A DNA stretch of 64,000 bases, taken from positions 2,108,001 to 2,172,000 of the forward strand of contig NZ_JAMXIA010000001.1 of NCBI RefSeq assembly GCF_025457425.1. Reading direction: 5' to 3'. Shown here piece after piece: positions 57,491 through 64,000 of this stretch; the first letter of the stretch is position 1; every line of letters starts with the position of its first letter. Source of the stretch: Chryseobacterium foetidum. Lineage in GTDB: Bacteria; Bacteroidota; Bacteroidia; Flavobacteriales; Weeksellaceae. The translations under genes were made by a program, and so were the position numbers. The notes beneath the pieces were generated by a model that did no database searches, had not been told where the DNA came from, and saw only the letters and a program-made list of their open reading frames with translations.

Positions 57491-59478
57491 TTTTTCAAGG
57501 CTTCAATCTCGTCACGCAGTTTTGCTGCTTTTATAAAATCTAAATTCTTCGCAGCAGCTTCCATTTCTTTCTGTTTCTGTAAAACAATTTTTGCCACATC
57601 CTCAGTAGAATAGTTCGCTTTTGTTTCAGCAACTTTTTGAGTGATTTCTTTCTGCGTATATTTTTCGTCCGGGAAATCTTTGCTTCTTCCCACAAGATTT
57701 TCAGAAATCTTCTTATTTAAGGCTGTCGGAACTTTTCCGTGCTCCTGATTGTAACTGATCTGCTTTGCGCGGCGGTATTCCGTTTCATCCAAAGTTGCCT
57801 GCATCGATTTTGTAATCTTATCAGCATACATGATGGCTCTTCCGTTAATGTTTCTCGCAGCACGACCCACGGTTTGTATCATCGATCTTCGGCTTCTCAG
57901 CATTCCTTCTTTATCGGCATCCAAAATCGCAACCAGAGACACTTCGGGTAAATCCAAACCTTCCCTTAATAAATTGACACCAATCAGTACATCAAAAAGG
58001 CCCACACGCAGATCGTGCATGATCTGAATACGCTCCAAGGTCTCCACATCAGAGTGAATGTATCTCGTTCTGATGCCGAATTTTGTGAAATATTTGGTCA
58101 GCTCTTCAGCCATTTTTTTGGTTAAAGTCGTCACCAAAACCCTCTCATCCAATTCAGCTCTTTTGTTGATTTCTTCCATTAAATCATCGATCTGATTTAA
58201 AGAAGGTCTGATTTCAATAATCGGATCCAAAAGCCCTGTCGGACGGATGATTTGTTCAATATATTCACCACCGGTTTTCTCCAGTTCATAATCCGCCGGA
58301 GTTGCTGAAACATAAATGACTTGATTCTGAATTGCTTCAAACTCCTCAAATTTCAAAGGTCGGTTATCCATCGCAGCAGGAAGACGGAAACCATAGTCCA
58401 CTAGAGCTTCTTTACGGCTTCTGTCGCCACCGTACATGGCATGAACCTGCGGAACGGTAACGTGGCTTTCGTCAATCACCATCAGATAATCTTTCGGGAA
58501 ATAATCTAAAAGGCAAAACGGTCGAGAGCCGGGAAGTCTTCCGTCAAGATAACGGGAATAATTTTCAATTCCTGAGCAATAACCCAATTCTTTAATCATT
58601 TCAAGATCGAGTTCTGTTCTTTCCTGAAGTCTTTTAGCTTCCAGAGGTTTTTCAATGGAACCAAAAAAATCGACCTGCTTCACCATGTCATCCTGAATAT
58701 TTCTGATGGCTCCGTTCAAAGTTTCTTTTGAAGTCACGAAAAGATTGGCAGGATAAATCTGAATAGATTCAAAATTGGAAGTTACATTGCCCGAAACCGG
58801 ATCAAAACTTTGAATTTTTTCTATTTCGTCACCAAAAAACTGTACTCTGATTCCGTTATCAGCATAAGCTGGAAATATATCAATTACATCACCTTTTACC
58901 CGAAACGTACCTCTTTGAAACTCGCTGAGTGTTCTGGAATACAATGCGTTAACTAAAGAATGAAGCAGTGCGGTCCTTGTAGTTTTCTCACCAATTTCCA
59001 ATGAAATTAAAGACTTATGAAATTCTGCCGGATTTCCAACGCCATAAATGCATGATACTGAGGCAACAATCAAAATATCTCTTCTTCCGGAAAGCAAACT
59101 TGCAATCGCCGAAAGTCGCAGCTTTTCCACTTCTTCGTTGATGCTCAAATCTTTCTCAATGTACGTTCCGGAACTGGCAATGTAAGCTTCAGGCTGATAA
59201 TAATCGTAGTAACTCACAAAATATTCAACGGCATTTTCAGGAAAGAATTCTTTAAACTCCATGAAAAGCTGTGCTGCCAGAGTTTTGTTGTGTGCCAAAA
59301 CAAGGGTCGGTCGCTGAACATTATTCACAACATTGGCAACGGTAAATGTTTTACCCGAGCCGGTAACTCCCAAAAGCGTCTGATATTTTTCACCGATTTC
59401 AACGCCACCCGTCAGTTTTTCAATTGCTGTAGGCTGATCTCCTGTAGGTTTGTATTCTGATTGAAGTTTGAATTGCAT
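57487..59478 (-). CDS. uvrB: Excinuclease ABC subunit B
   Basis: Damage-recognition helicase of nucleotide excision repair. 663 residues. Walker A GVTGSGKTFTVANV (about 38-51), the beta-hairpin YYDYYQPEAYIASSGTYIEK (about 92-111), DEVD-type box VIDESHVTVPQ, RDILIVASVSCIYG, and the helicase end GRAARNINGR. The C-terminal UVR motif (AAAKNLDFIKAAKLRDEI) for UvrC binding is present. Complete and normal. It converges with the lipopolysaccharide kinase gene, sharing four bases of the stop regions. Confidence 0.97.
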   Translation of the reverse strand: MQFKLQSEYKPTGDQPTAIEKLTGGVEIGEKYQTLLGVTGSGKTFTVANVVNNVQRPTLVLAHNKTLAAQLFMEFKEFFPENAVEYFVSYYDYYQPEAYIASSGTYIEKDLSINEEVEKLRLSAIASLLSGRRDILIVASVSCIYGVGNPAEFHKSLISLEIGEKTTRTALLHSLVNALYSRTLSEFQRGTFRVKGDVIDIFPAYADNGIRVQFFGDEIEKIQSFDPVSGNVTSNFESIQIYPANLFVTSKETLNGAIRNIQDDMVKQVDFFGSIEKPLEAKRLQERTELDLEMIKELGYCSGIENYSRYLDGRLPGSRPFCLLDYFPKDYLMVIDESHVTVPQVHAMYGGDRSRKEALVDYGFRLPAAMDNRPLKFEEFEAIQNQVIYVSATPADYELEKTGGEYIEQIIRPTGLLDPIIEIRPSLNQIDDLMEEINKRAELDERVLVTTLTKKMAEELTKYFTKFGIRTRYIHSDVETLERIQIMHDLRVGLFDVLIGVNLLREGLDLPEVSLVAILDADKEGMLRSRRSMIQTVGRAARNINGRAIMYADKITKSMQATLDETEYRRAKQISYNQEHGKVPTALNKKISENLVGRSKDFPDEKYTQKEITQKVAETKANYSTEDVAKIVLQKQKEMEAAAKNLDFIKAAKLRDEIEALKN

Positions 59479-59561
59479 TGAACAAATTTAGGAAATAAAT
59501 GTTTGAAGAGAATAGGGTGGAGGTCATAATTTACAATTTGCTTTCATCATGCGCCGTGAAT

Positions 59562-59600
59562 AAAAAAAGCGTCCCGAAAAAAATCAGAACGCTTTTAAAA
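59562..59600 (-). terminator. Terminator after the small lipoprotein gene
   Basis: Minus strand: AAAAGCGT / ACGCTTTT arms (59589-59596 and 59565-59572) with a 16-base loop, followed by more Ts. Confidence 0.6.
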
Positions 59601-59601
59601 A

Positions 59602-60027
59602 TCATAAATTTCTCAAACCTTTTAGAAGGAATTTTTTATTTGATTCATGGCAGGAATCACTGACAGCGATAGTAAGATGATTTTTTCCAATGATGCTGTC
59701 GCTGTAAACAAAGCCTTTCTTTCTTTTTTTATTATCAATCAAAACGTAATATTCTGTATTAATGTATCTGTCGTCGCCGTAGAGAAGAATATTTTTAAAT
59801 TTTGGTCTTTTCTTATTTAATTTTTTAAATTCTTCTTCACTTGAGGCAAATTTAAATCCGCCAAAACTCACGTACTTCAATTTCAAACTGTCATTACTTA
59901 TGCAAAGATACTGTTGGTCTTCGTAGCAGTAGGCTTTTGTGTTATATTGCGCATATCTGCTGAAGTGATTTCCGGAGCAGCTGTAGAACATAAAACTTAG
60001 AATTATAAGAAAGGCGTACGATTTCAT
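59602..60027 (-). CDS. Hypothetical lipoprotein
   Basis: 141 residues starting with a lipoprotein signal (LIILSFMFYSC, Cys about 17). The mature part is beta-rich and basic (KKRKKGFVYSD). No family recognised. It follows the BlaR1-type gene by seven bases and ends at a terminator, so it is likely the third gene of the blaI-blaR1 operon. Confidence 0.72.
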   Translation of the reverse strand: MKSYAFLIILSFMFYSCSGNHFSRYAQYNTKAYCYEDQQYLCISNDSLKLKYVSFGGFKFASSEEEFKKLNKKRPKFKNILLYGDDRYINTEYYVLIDNKKRKKGFVYSDSIIGKNHLTIAVSDSCHESNKKFLLKGLRNL

Positions 60028-60034
60028 ACAGATG

Positions 60035-61879
60035 TTATTTAGCAGGAGAGTTTGTGGCGAACTGCATTTTCAAAGGTAGTTTAAAAACAGTTTTTACATT
60101 TTTGCCATTATCTTTGGCTGGTTTCCAAGGTTTATTGTTTGTTGCCAATTTTACAGTCCGCACAGCTTCAGTATTGAATGCTATATCTTCGCCATCTGCT
60201 ATTACATCTGTGGTCTTACCATTCTCGTCAACTGAAATAAATATTGATGTTGAAATAATTCCTGTCTTTTTATCGAAAAGTGACGAATCAAAGTTTTCTG
60301 CAATCTTTACTCTTAAATCATGAATTCCTCCTGGAAAATCTGCCTGCACAAAATTTGCCGAAGGCGGTGGAGGTGGTGGGATAGTTTTGGTCTCCGAAAA
60401 ATCTTCAAAAATTGTCTTTGTTATTTTCTCTTTTTTTGGTTGAGAAACTTTTGCATCTTTATTTTTTTTAGGCGAAATGGTGTCGTTCTTCACCCATTGT
60501 TTATATTCTGCCATATCAACTTTGAATGATACAGTAATTTTTTTTGCAGCGTTATATTTTTTTGCAAATGCTTTTGTGTATAAAACTACTCCATAATCAT
60601 ATTTTCCATAATCTGGATTTGTGGGAATAACCTTTAAAATATATACATTATAAAAATCTGTGTTTTTATAATTTTTCAGAACTTTATTATCAACCAATTT
60701 TCCATCAATTTCTATTTTATAACTGGAAATCAGAAATTTATTCATTTGATTTATGGTAGGTATTTCTCTGCTTATTTCTGTATATTTTACCCATATTGGC
60801 GCTTCAATTAAATCTGTAGAATTGAAATTATCAAATAGGTCAGCCAACTTCACCTGCACTTCCCGAGGGACTTCTGTGGTGAATTTTTTATGATCCCGAT
60901 TTTTTATTATAGGTTCATATCTTTCGATTATTTTAATGAATTCTTTGTAAGCCTCCGAATGGTTTAGTGATAGTTTTGTTGCATTACTTTTGATTCCGTA
61001 ATCATTTTTCAGATCACCAACATTATTCCCATACACCTTCTCAGCAAATACAAACGCAGCAATTGCAAATACGGGTACTGCCAAAAACTTTTTTACCTTG
61101 GCAAATTTTGAATTTTGTTTTGTCATCATAATAAATCGTTTTTTAGTGTTGTTAAAATTAAACTGATGAGTAAGAGATAAGTTTTGTTGTTTTAAAACTT
61201 CCTGTAAAATCAGTTCCTGATAGTTTTTAATGTCATTTTTTTTATTGATAACCTCTTCGTCAGCGAGAAATTCGTGGTTGTTGATCATTGCATTTTTATA
61301 GAAATAAAAGAAAGGATTGATCCACAAAACGGCTTTTGTCAGTTCGATAAAAACCAAATCTAGCGAATGTTTCTGTTGAATATGAATTTCCTCGTGCATG
61401 AAAACACGTTCGTCAATTCCGGAATCAGTAAAAGACTTTTCTGAGATGTAAATCGTATTCCAAAAACTGAATGGTGCCAAATCCCTCTTTAGTAAAACAA
61501 TCTTTTTGCTTTTATAAATTATTTTTCTACCCTTTAAATTTTTAATTTTTAAAACTGAAAAAATGAATTTTGCCAGAAAAAAGACAGCGATTAAACAATA
61601 AGTTGTCAGAAGAATCTGATTTAAATCAAAGCTTTTTTCTTCAACAATCTGTCCTGTTAAAATTGGTTGAGATATTTCCTGTTCGATCAGTAAGGTTGGT
61701 TTGTCTTCATTTAATTCCGGCAGTTCAATGGTCAAAAATGGAATGGTAAGTGAAAAAATAACCGAAAAAATCAGATAAAAACGGTTGAAAACAAACGTCT
61801 TTTCTTTCGACAAAAGCAAATGGTACAATCCGAGCAGAATCCCTGAGCAGATTACGATTTTTAAAACTAAAGTTTCCAT
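60035..61879 (-). CDS. M56 BlaR1-type metallopeptidase with TonB-like C-terminus
   Basis: 614 residues. Membrane helices near 5-20, 35-52, 88-110 and 270-290. The zinc site is MHEEIHIQQKHSLD (HExxH, about 161-174), with NHEFLADEEVI as the downstream Glu ligand. The periplasmic C-terminus has a Pro-rich segment (IPPPPPPS, about 507-514). A TonB_C-like domain follows (about 535-610: VDENGKTTDVIADG and WKPAKDNGKNVKTVFKLPL). In Bacteroidota this fusion replaces the penicillin-sensor domain of true BlaR1, so the signal is probably not a beta-lactam. It follows blaI by two bases. Confidence 0.9.
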   Translation of the reverse strand: METLVLKIVICSGILLGLYHLLLSKEKTFVFNRFYLIFSVIFSLTIPFLTIELPELNEDKPTLLIEQEISQPILTGQIVEEKSFDLNQILLTTYCLIAVFFLAKFIFSVLKIKNLKGRKIIYKSKKIVLLKRDLAPFSFWNTIYISEKSFTDSGIDERVFMHEEIHIQQKHSLDLVFIELTKAVLWINPFFYFYKNAMINNHEFLADEEVINKKNDIKNYQELILQEVLKQQNLSLTHQFNFNNTKKRFIMMTKQNSKFAKVKKFLAVPVFAIAAFVFAEKVYGNNVGDLKNDYGIKSNATKLSLNHSEAYKEFIKIIERYEPIIKNRDHKKFTTEVPREVQVKLADLFDNFNSTDLIEAPIWVKYTEISREIPTINQMNKFLISSYKIEIDGKLVDNKVLKNYKNTDFYNVYILKVIPTNPDYGKYDYGVVLYTKAFAKKYNAAKKITVSFKVDMAEYKQWVKNDTISPKKNKDAKVSQPKKEKITKTIFEDFSETKTIPPPPPPSANFVQADFPGGIHDLRVKIAENFDSSLFDKKTGIISTSIFISVDENGKTTDVIADGEDIAFNTEAVRTVKLATNNKPWKPAKDNGKNVKTVFKLPLKMQFATNSPAK

Positions 61880-61881
61880 AA

Positions 61882-62253
61882 TTATTTTTTTATCTGTTGA
61901 TCAATGATGTCCCGAAGTTCTTTCAAATCTTTCTGCGTCAGTTTGGAATTTGACGTAAAGAAAGATGCAAACTGTGTAACCGAAGAATTGAAAAAGCGGT
62001 CAATCATCGTTGTCATTTCATCCTTAAAGTAATCGCTTTTTGCCACTTTCGGAAAATATTCTCTTGAATTTCCGTAGAGCGTAAAGCCCACCAGATCTTT
62101 GTTCTGCATTCTTTTCAGAAGTGTTGCTACAGTTGTTGTCGCAGGTTTCGGAGCGTCATAAGCTTCAAGAATTTCTTTCATAAAAGCTTTCTCTTTTTCC
62201 CAGAGAATTTCCATCAAAGTTTTCTCAGAATCGGTCAGTTTTATCTCATTCAT
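61882..62253 (-). CDS. BlaI/MecI-family repressor
   Basis: 123 residues, winged helix: LTDSEKTLMEILWEKEKAF (about 5-23), recognition helix KPATTTVATLLKRMQNKDLV (about 36-55), then a dimerisation helix bundle. It represses its own operon until the M56 protease partner cleaves it. The promoter carries the matching operator CTACAAATGTAG (62277-62288). First gene of the operon with the M56 gene and lipoprotein. Confidence 0.93.
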   Translation of the reverse strand: MNEIKLTDSEKTLMEILWEKEKAFMKEILEAYDAPKPATTTVATLLKRMQNKDLVGFTLYGNSREYFPKVAKSDYFKDEMTTMIDRFFNSSVTQFASFFTSNSKLTQKDLKELRDIIDQQIKK

Positions 62254-62276
62254 ATTCTACAAGTTTATATTCTATT

Positions 62277-62310
62277 CTACAAATGTAGAGTAAAATTTTA
62301 ATTGAACAAA
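62277..62310 (-). promoter_or_regulatory. blaI promoter with overlapping BlaI operator
   Basis: Minus strand: TTTG (62310-62307), 19 bp, TACATTTG (62287-62280), a full consensus promoter. The -7 element lies inside CTACAAATGTAG (62277-62288), an inverted repeat of the TACA-N2-TGTA type bound by BlaI/MecI. A further ATTCTACAA copy lies 20 bp downstream (62254-62262). Confidence 0.75.
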
Positions 62311-62362
62311 TTTTTATGGCATTATTTTTCGTCTTTAACAGACTACACTTTAAAAATTAATT

Positions 62363-63562
62363 ATGAATAAGATTCTATTACCCATTTTGTTAGCTTCTGC
62401 CACCACCATCGTTTCGTGTCAGGGCAAAGGCAAACCCAGCGAACCGTCGGCTAAGGAAGAAAAGCCCAATACCAACTACAAACCTGCATTTGAAGGGCAA
62501 ACGCGAATCGCTCCCGTAAAAACTACTACACCCTACAACGTAGAAATCATCAACACCTCACTCGGAAAACCCTGGGGAATCATCAATCTTCCTGACGGAC
62601 GGTTTTTAATTACCGAAAAATCAGGTTTTATTAATGTTGTTTCTACCGACGGAAAAACGGTTTCAAAAATCGAAGGTTTCCCGAAAGTGGATGACAAAGG
62701 TCAGGGTGGAATGCTCGATGTAGCATTAGATCCGGATTTCAAAACAAATCAAATGATTTATTTCTGTTATTCTGAACCTTATGGAGAGGGAAATCACACA
62801 GCGGTTGCCAAAGGAAAATTATCTGCCGACCTGAAAAATATTTCAGAGGTTAAAGTCATTTTCAGGGCAACACCAACTTATGATGGCGATAAACATTACG
62901 GAAGCCGTCTTCAATTTGATAAAGACGGAAATTTATTTGTGAGCACCGGTGAAAGGTCAGATAAGGAAACGAGAGTTTATGCTCAGAAAACGGATAATTA
63001 TTTAGGTAAAATTTTAAAAATTACCAAAGACGGAAAACCTGCCGAAGGAAATCCATTTATTGGAAAAGCCGGTTACAAACCTGAAATCTATGCTTTCGGA
63101 ATCAGAAGTCCTCAAGGTTTGGCTTTAGATGAAAAAGGACAGCTTTGGGATATTGAAATGGGACCGAGAGGCGGCGACGAAATCAATCTCATCCAGCCCG
63201 GAAAAAATTACGGTTGGGGCGATGTAACGTATGGAATTGAATACAACGGCGACAAAATCAACAACGGAACCACCCAAAAAGCAGGAACAGAACAACCAAT
63301 TTATTATTGGGATCCTGTAGTTTCACCAAGCGGAGTCACTTTCTACACAGGAAATATTGCAGAATGGAAAAACAACCTTTTCATCGCTTGTTTAAGTGGA
63401 CAACACATCAACAGAATTGTTTTGAAAGATAATAAAGTAGTAGGTGAAGAACGTCTGCTTTTAGACCAGAAAGAAAGATTCAGGGATGTTTTGAATGGAA
63501 TGGATGGAAATCTTTATGGGGTGACGGATAGTGGAAAGCTGTATAAAGTTTCTAAGAAGTAA
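62363..63562 (+). CDS. PQQ-dependent sugar dehydrogenase lipoprotein
   Basis: 399 residues. Lipoprotein signal (TTIVSC, Cys about 19). Six-bladed propeller of the GSDH/Asd family: GKPWGIINLPDGRFLITEKSG (about 68-88), GQGGMLDVALDPDF with the catalytic His replaced in sequence by GML, HYGSRLQFDKDGNLFVSTG, RSPQGLALD, and GPRGGDEINLIQPGKNYGWG. It oxidises aldose sugars in the periplasm with PQQ as cofactor, which this group usually has to take up. Divergent from the blaI operon. The substrate is unknown. Confidence 0.88.
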   Translation: MNKILLPILLASATTIVSCQGKGKPSEPSAKEEKPNTNYKPAFEGQTRIAPVKTTTPYNVEIINTSLGKPWGIINLPDGRFLITEKSGFINVVSTDGKTVSKIEGFPKVDDKGQGGMLDVALDPDFKTNQMIYFCYSEPYGEGNHTAVAKGKLSADLKNISEVKVIFRATPTYDGDKHYGSRLQFDKDGNLFVSTGERSDKETRVYAQKTDNYLGKILKITKDGKPAEGNPFIGKAGYKPEIYAFGIRSPQGLALDEKGQLWDIEMGPRGGDEINLIQPGKNYGWGDVTYGIEYNGDKINNGTTQKAGTEQPIYYWDPVVSPSGVTFYTGNIAEWKNNLFIACLSGQHINRIVLKDNKVVGEERLLLDQKERFRDVLNGMDGNLYGVTDSGKLYKVSKK

Positions 63563-63614
63563 TTCTTTAAAACTGTGTTTTTGTAGTTTAAGTTTCGCTA
63601 AAATTAATTTTTTA

Positions 63615-63622
63615 TATCTTTG
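63615..63622 (+). promoter_or_regulatory. Candidate -7 element for the DUF6646 gene
   Basis: TATCTTTG matches TAnnTTTG and lies 20 bp before the ATG at 63643. No clear -33. Confidence 0.4.
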
Positions 63623-63642
63623 CTGTCGTAAAAAATCAACAA

Positions 63643-64000
63643 ATGAAAAAATTATTTTTAGCAGCAATGATTGCTGTTTTTGGTGTTGCCAATGCTCAAA
63701 ACGACGCTTTTTCCGGAAAAGGTGATTTGAAACTAAACATCGGAGCCAACATCCAAAATCATGGAGCAGGAATTATGACTTCCTTAGACTACGGTTTGGG
63801 AGAAAGTTTCTCCATCGGGGCACAGGCCGGTTACCTTTTGGGAATCGACGAAATCTATGGTGACAAATCAAGAGTTGAACACCGTTTTGATGTAAAAGCC
63901 AGAGCCAGCGCACATTTAGGAGACGTTATCGGTTTGCCTGCCAATTTCGATGTCTATCCAGGTCTTAATTTAGGTTTGAAAAACTTTGGAGCCCACGCAG
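63643..64000 (+). CDS. DUF6646-type outer-membrane protein, N-terminal part
   Basis: The gene runs past the window end; 119 residues are visible. It begins MKKLFLAAMIAVFGVANAQ, a signal peptide cleaved after ANA. The mature part alternates hydrophobic and polar residues with Gly/aromatic turns (LKLNIGANIQNHGAGIMTSL, YGLGESFSIGAQAGYLLGI). This is typical of a small outer-membrane beta-barrel, and the wording fits the DUF6646 family of Flavobacteriales. The function is unknown. A TAnnTTTG element precedes it. Confidence 0.8.
   Translation, partial: MKKLFLAAMIAVFGVANAQNDAFSGKGDLKLNIGANIQNHGAGIMTSLDYGLGESFSIGAQAGYLLGIDEIYGDKSRVEHRFDVKARASAHLGDVIGLPANFDVYPGLNLGLKNFGAHA

Overview
The window is a stretch of chromosome from a member of the Bacteroidota, most likely a Flavobacteriales species close to Chryseobacterium (family Weeksellaceae). 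The support is AT-rich DNA, promoters of the TTG-N19..21-TAnnTTTG type, two TonB-dependent outer-membrane receptors, a type IX secretion C-terminal sorting domain, and a run of small families typical of that clade (DUF6261, DUF6646, DUF2797, DUF3820, 2TM). The genus is an inference; no rRNA or tRNA is present. Genes are densely packed on both strands. I see no insertion sequence, prophage, CRISPR array or tRNA.

Layout. 1-6 kb: 3' end of NAD kinase, then fbaA, accD and an operon with a SpmA/SpmB-type membrane protein and an ATP-grasp protein. 6-8 kb: an ExbB-ExbD-TonB-like energy-transduction operon on the minus strand. 8-20 kb: housekeeping and hypothetical genes (DUF885 lipoprotein, pepT, HMG-CoA lyase, OsmC, peroxiredoxin, nth, mnmA). 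20-27 kb: a minus-strand cluster of a TonB-dependent receptor, a secreted protein, a LytS-type histidine kinase, three 2TM proteins, a prenylcysteine-methyltransferase-like protein and a LytTR response regulator. 27-33.5 kb: sodC, msrA, a ROK kinase, and a PepSY protein followed by a siderophore receptor. 33.5-46 kb: secA, a sugar epimerase, an AsmA-like protein, radical SAM and 2-oxoglutarate oxygenase genes. 46-49 kb: a T9SS-secreted RCC1 protein and a DUF6261 gene preceded by a 41-bp tandem array. 49-57.5 kb: menD, pabB/pabC-like genes, membrane proteins, an AI-2E family transporter, and a glycosyltransferase 9 plus lipopolysaccharide-kinase pair. 57-64 kb: uvrB, a BlaR1/BlaI pair with its operator, a PQQ-type sugar dehydrogenase and the start of a DUF6646 outer-membrane protein.

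Three things stand out. (1) The LytTR cluster has two operator-like direct repeats (9 bp, 12-bp spacer, 9 bp) matching the LytTR/AgrA consensus. Each sits exactly 10 bp upstream of a TTG -33 element, one before the receptor operon and one before the 2TM/response-regulator unit. The sequence therefore supports an autoregulated receptor-kinase-regulator circuit in which the 2TM module is amplified and also fused to the kinase. (2) A five-unit, 41-bp array of small palindromes fills the leader of the DUF6261 gene. (3) Many intergenic gaps hold degenerate tandem heptamers, a 22-bp tandem array or palindromic REP-like elements, several placed right against start codons. Separately, AccD, Nth, the ROK kinase and SecA all lack cysteine metal sites that are common in their families.
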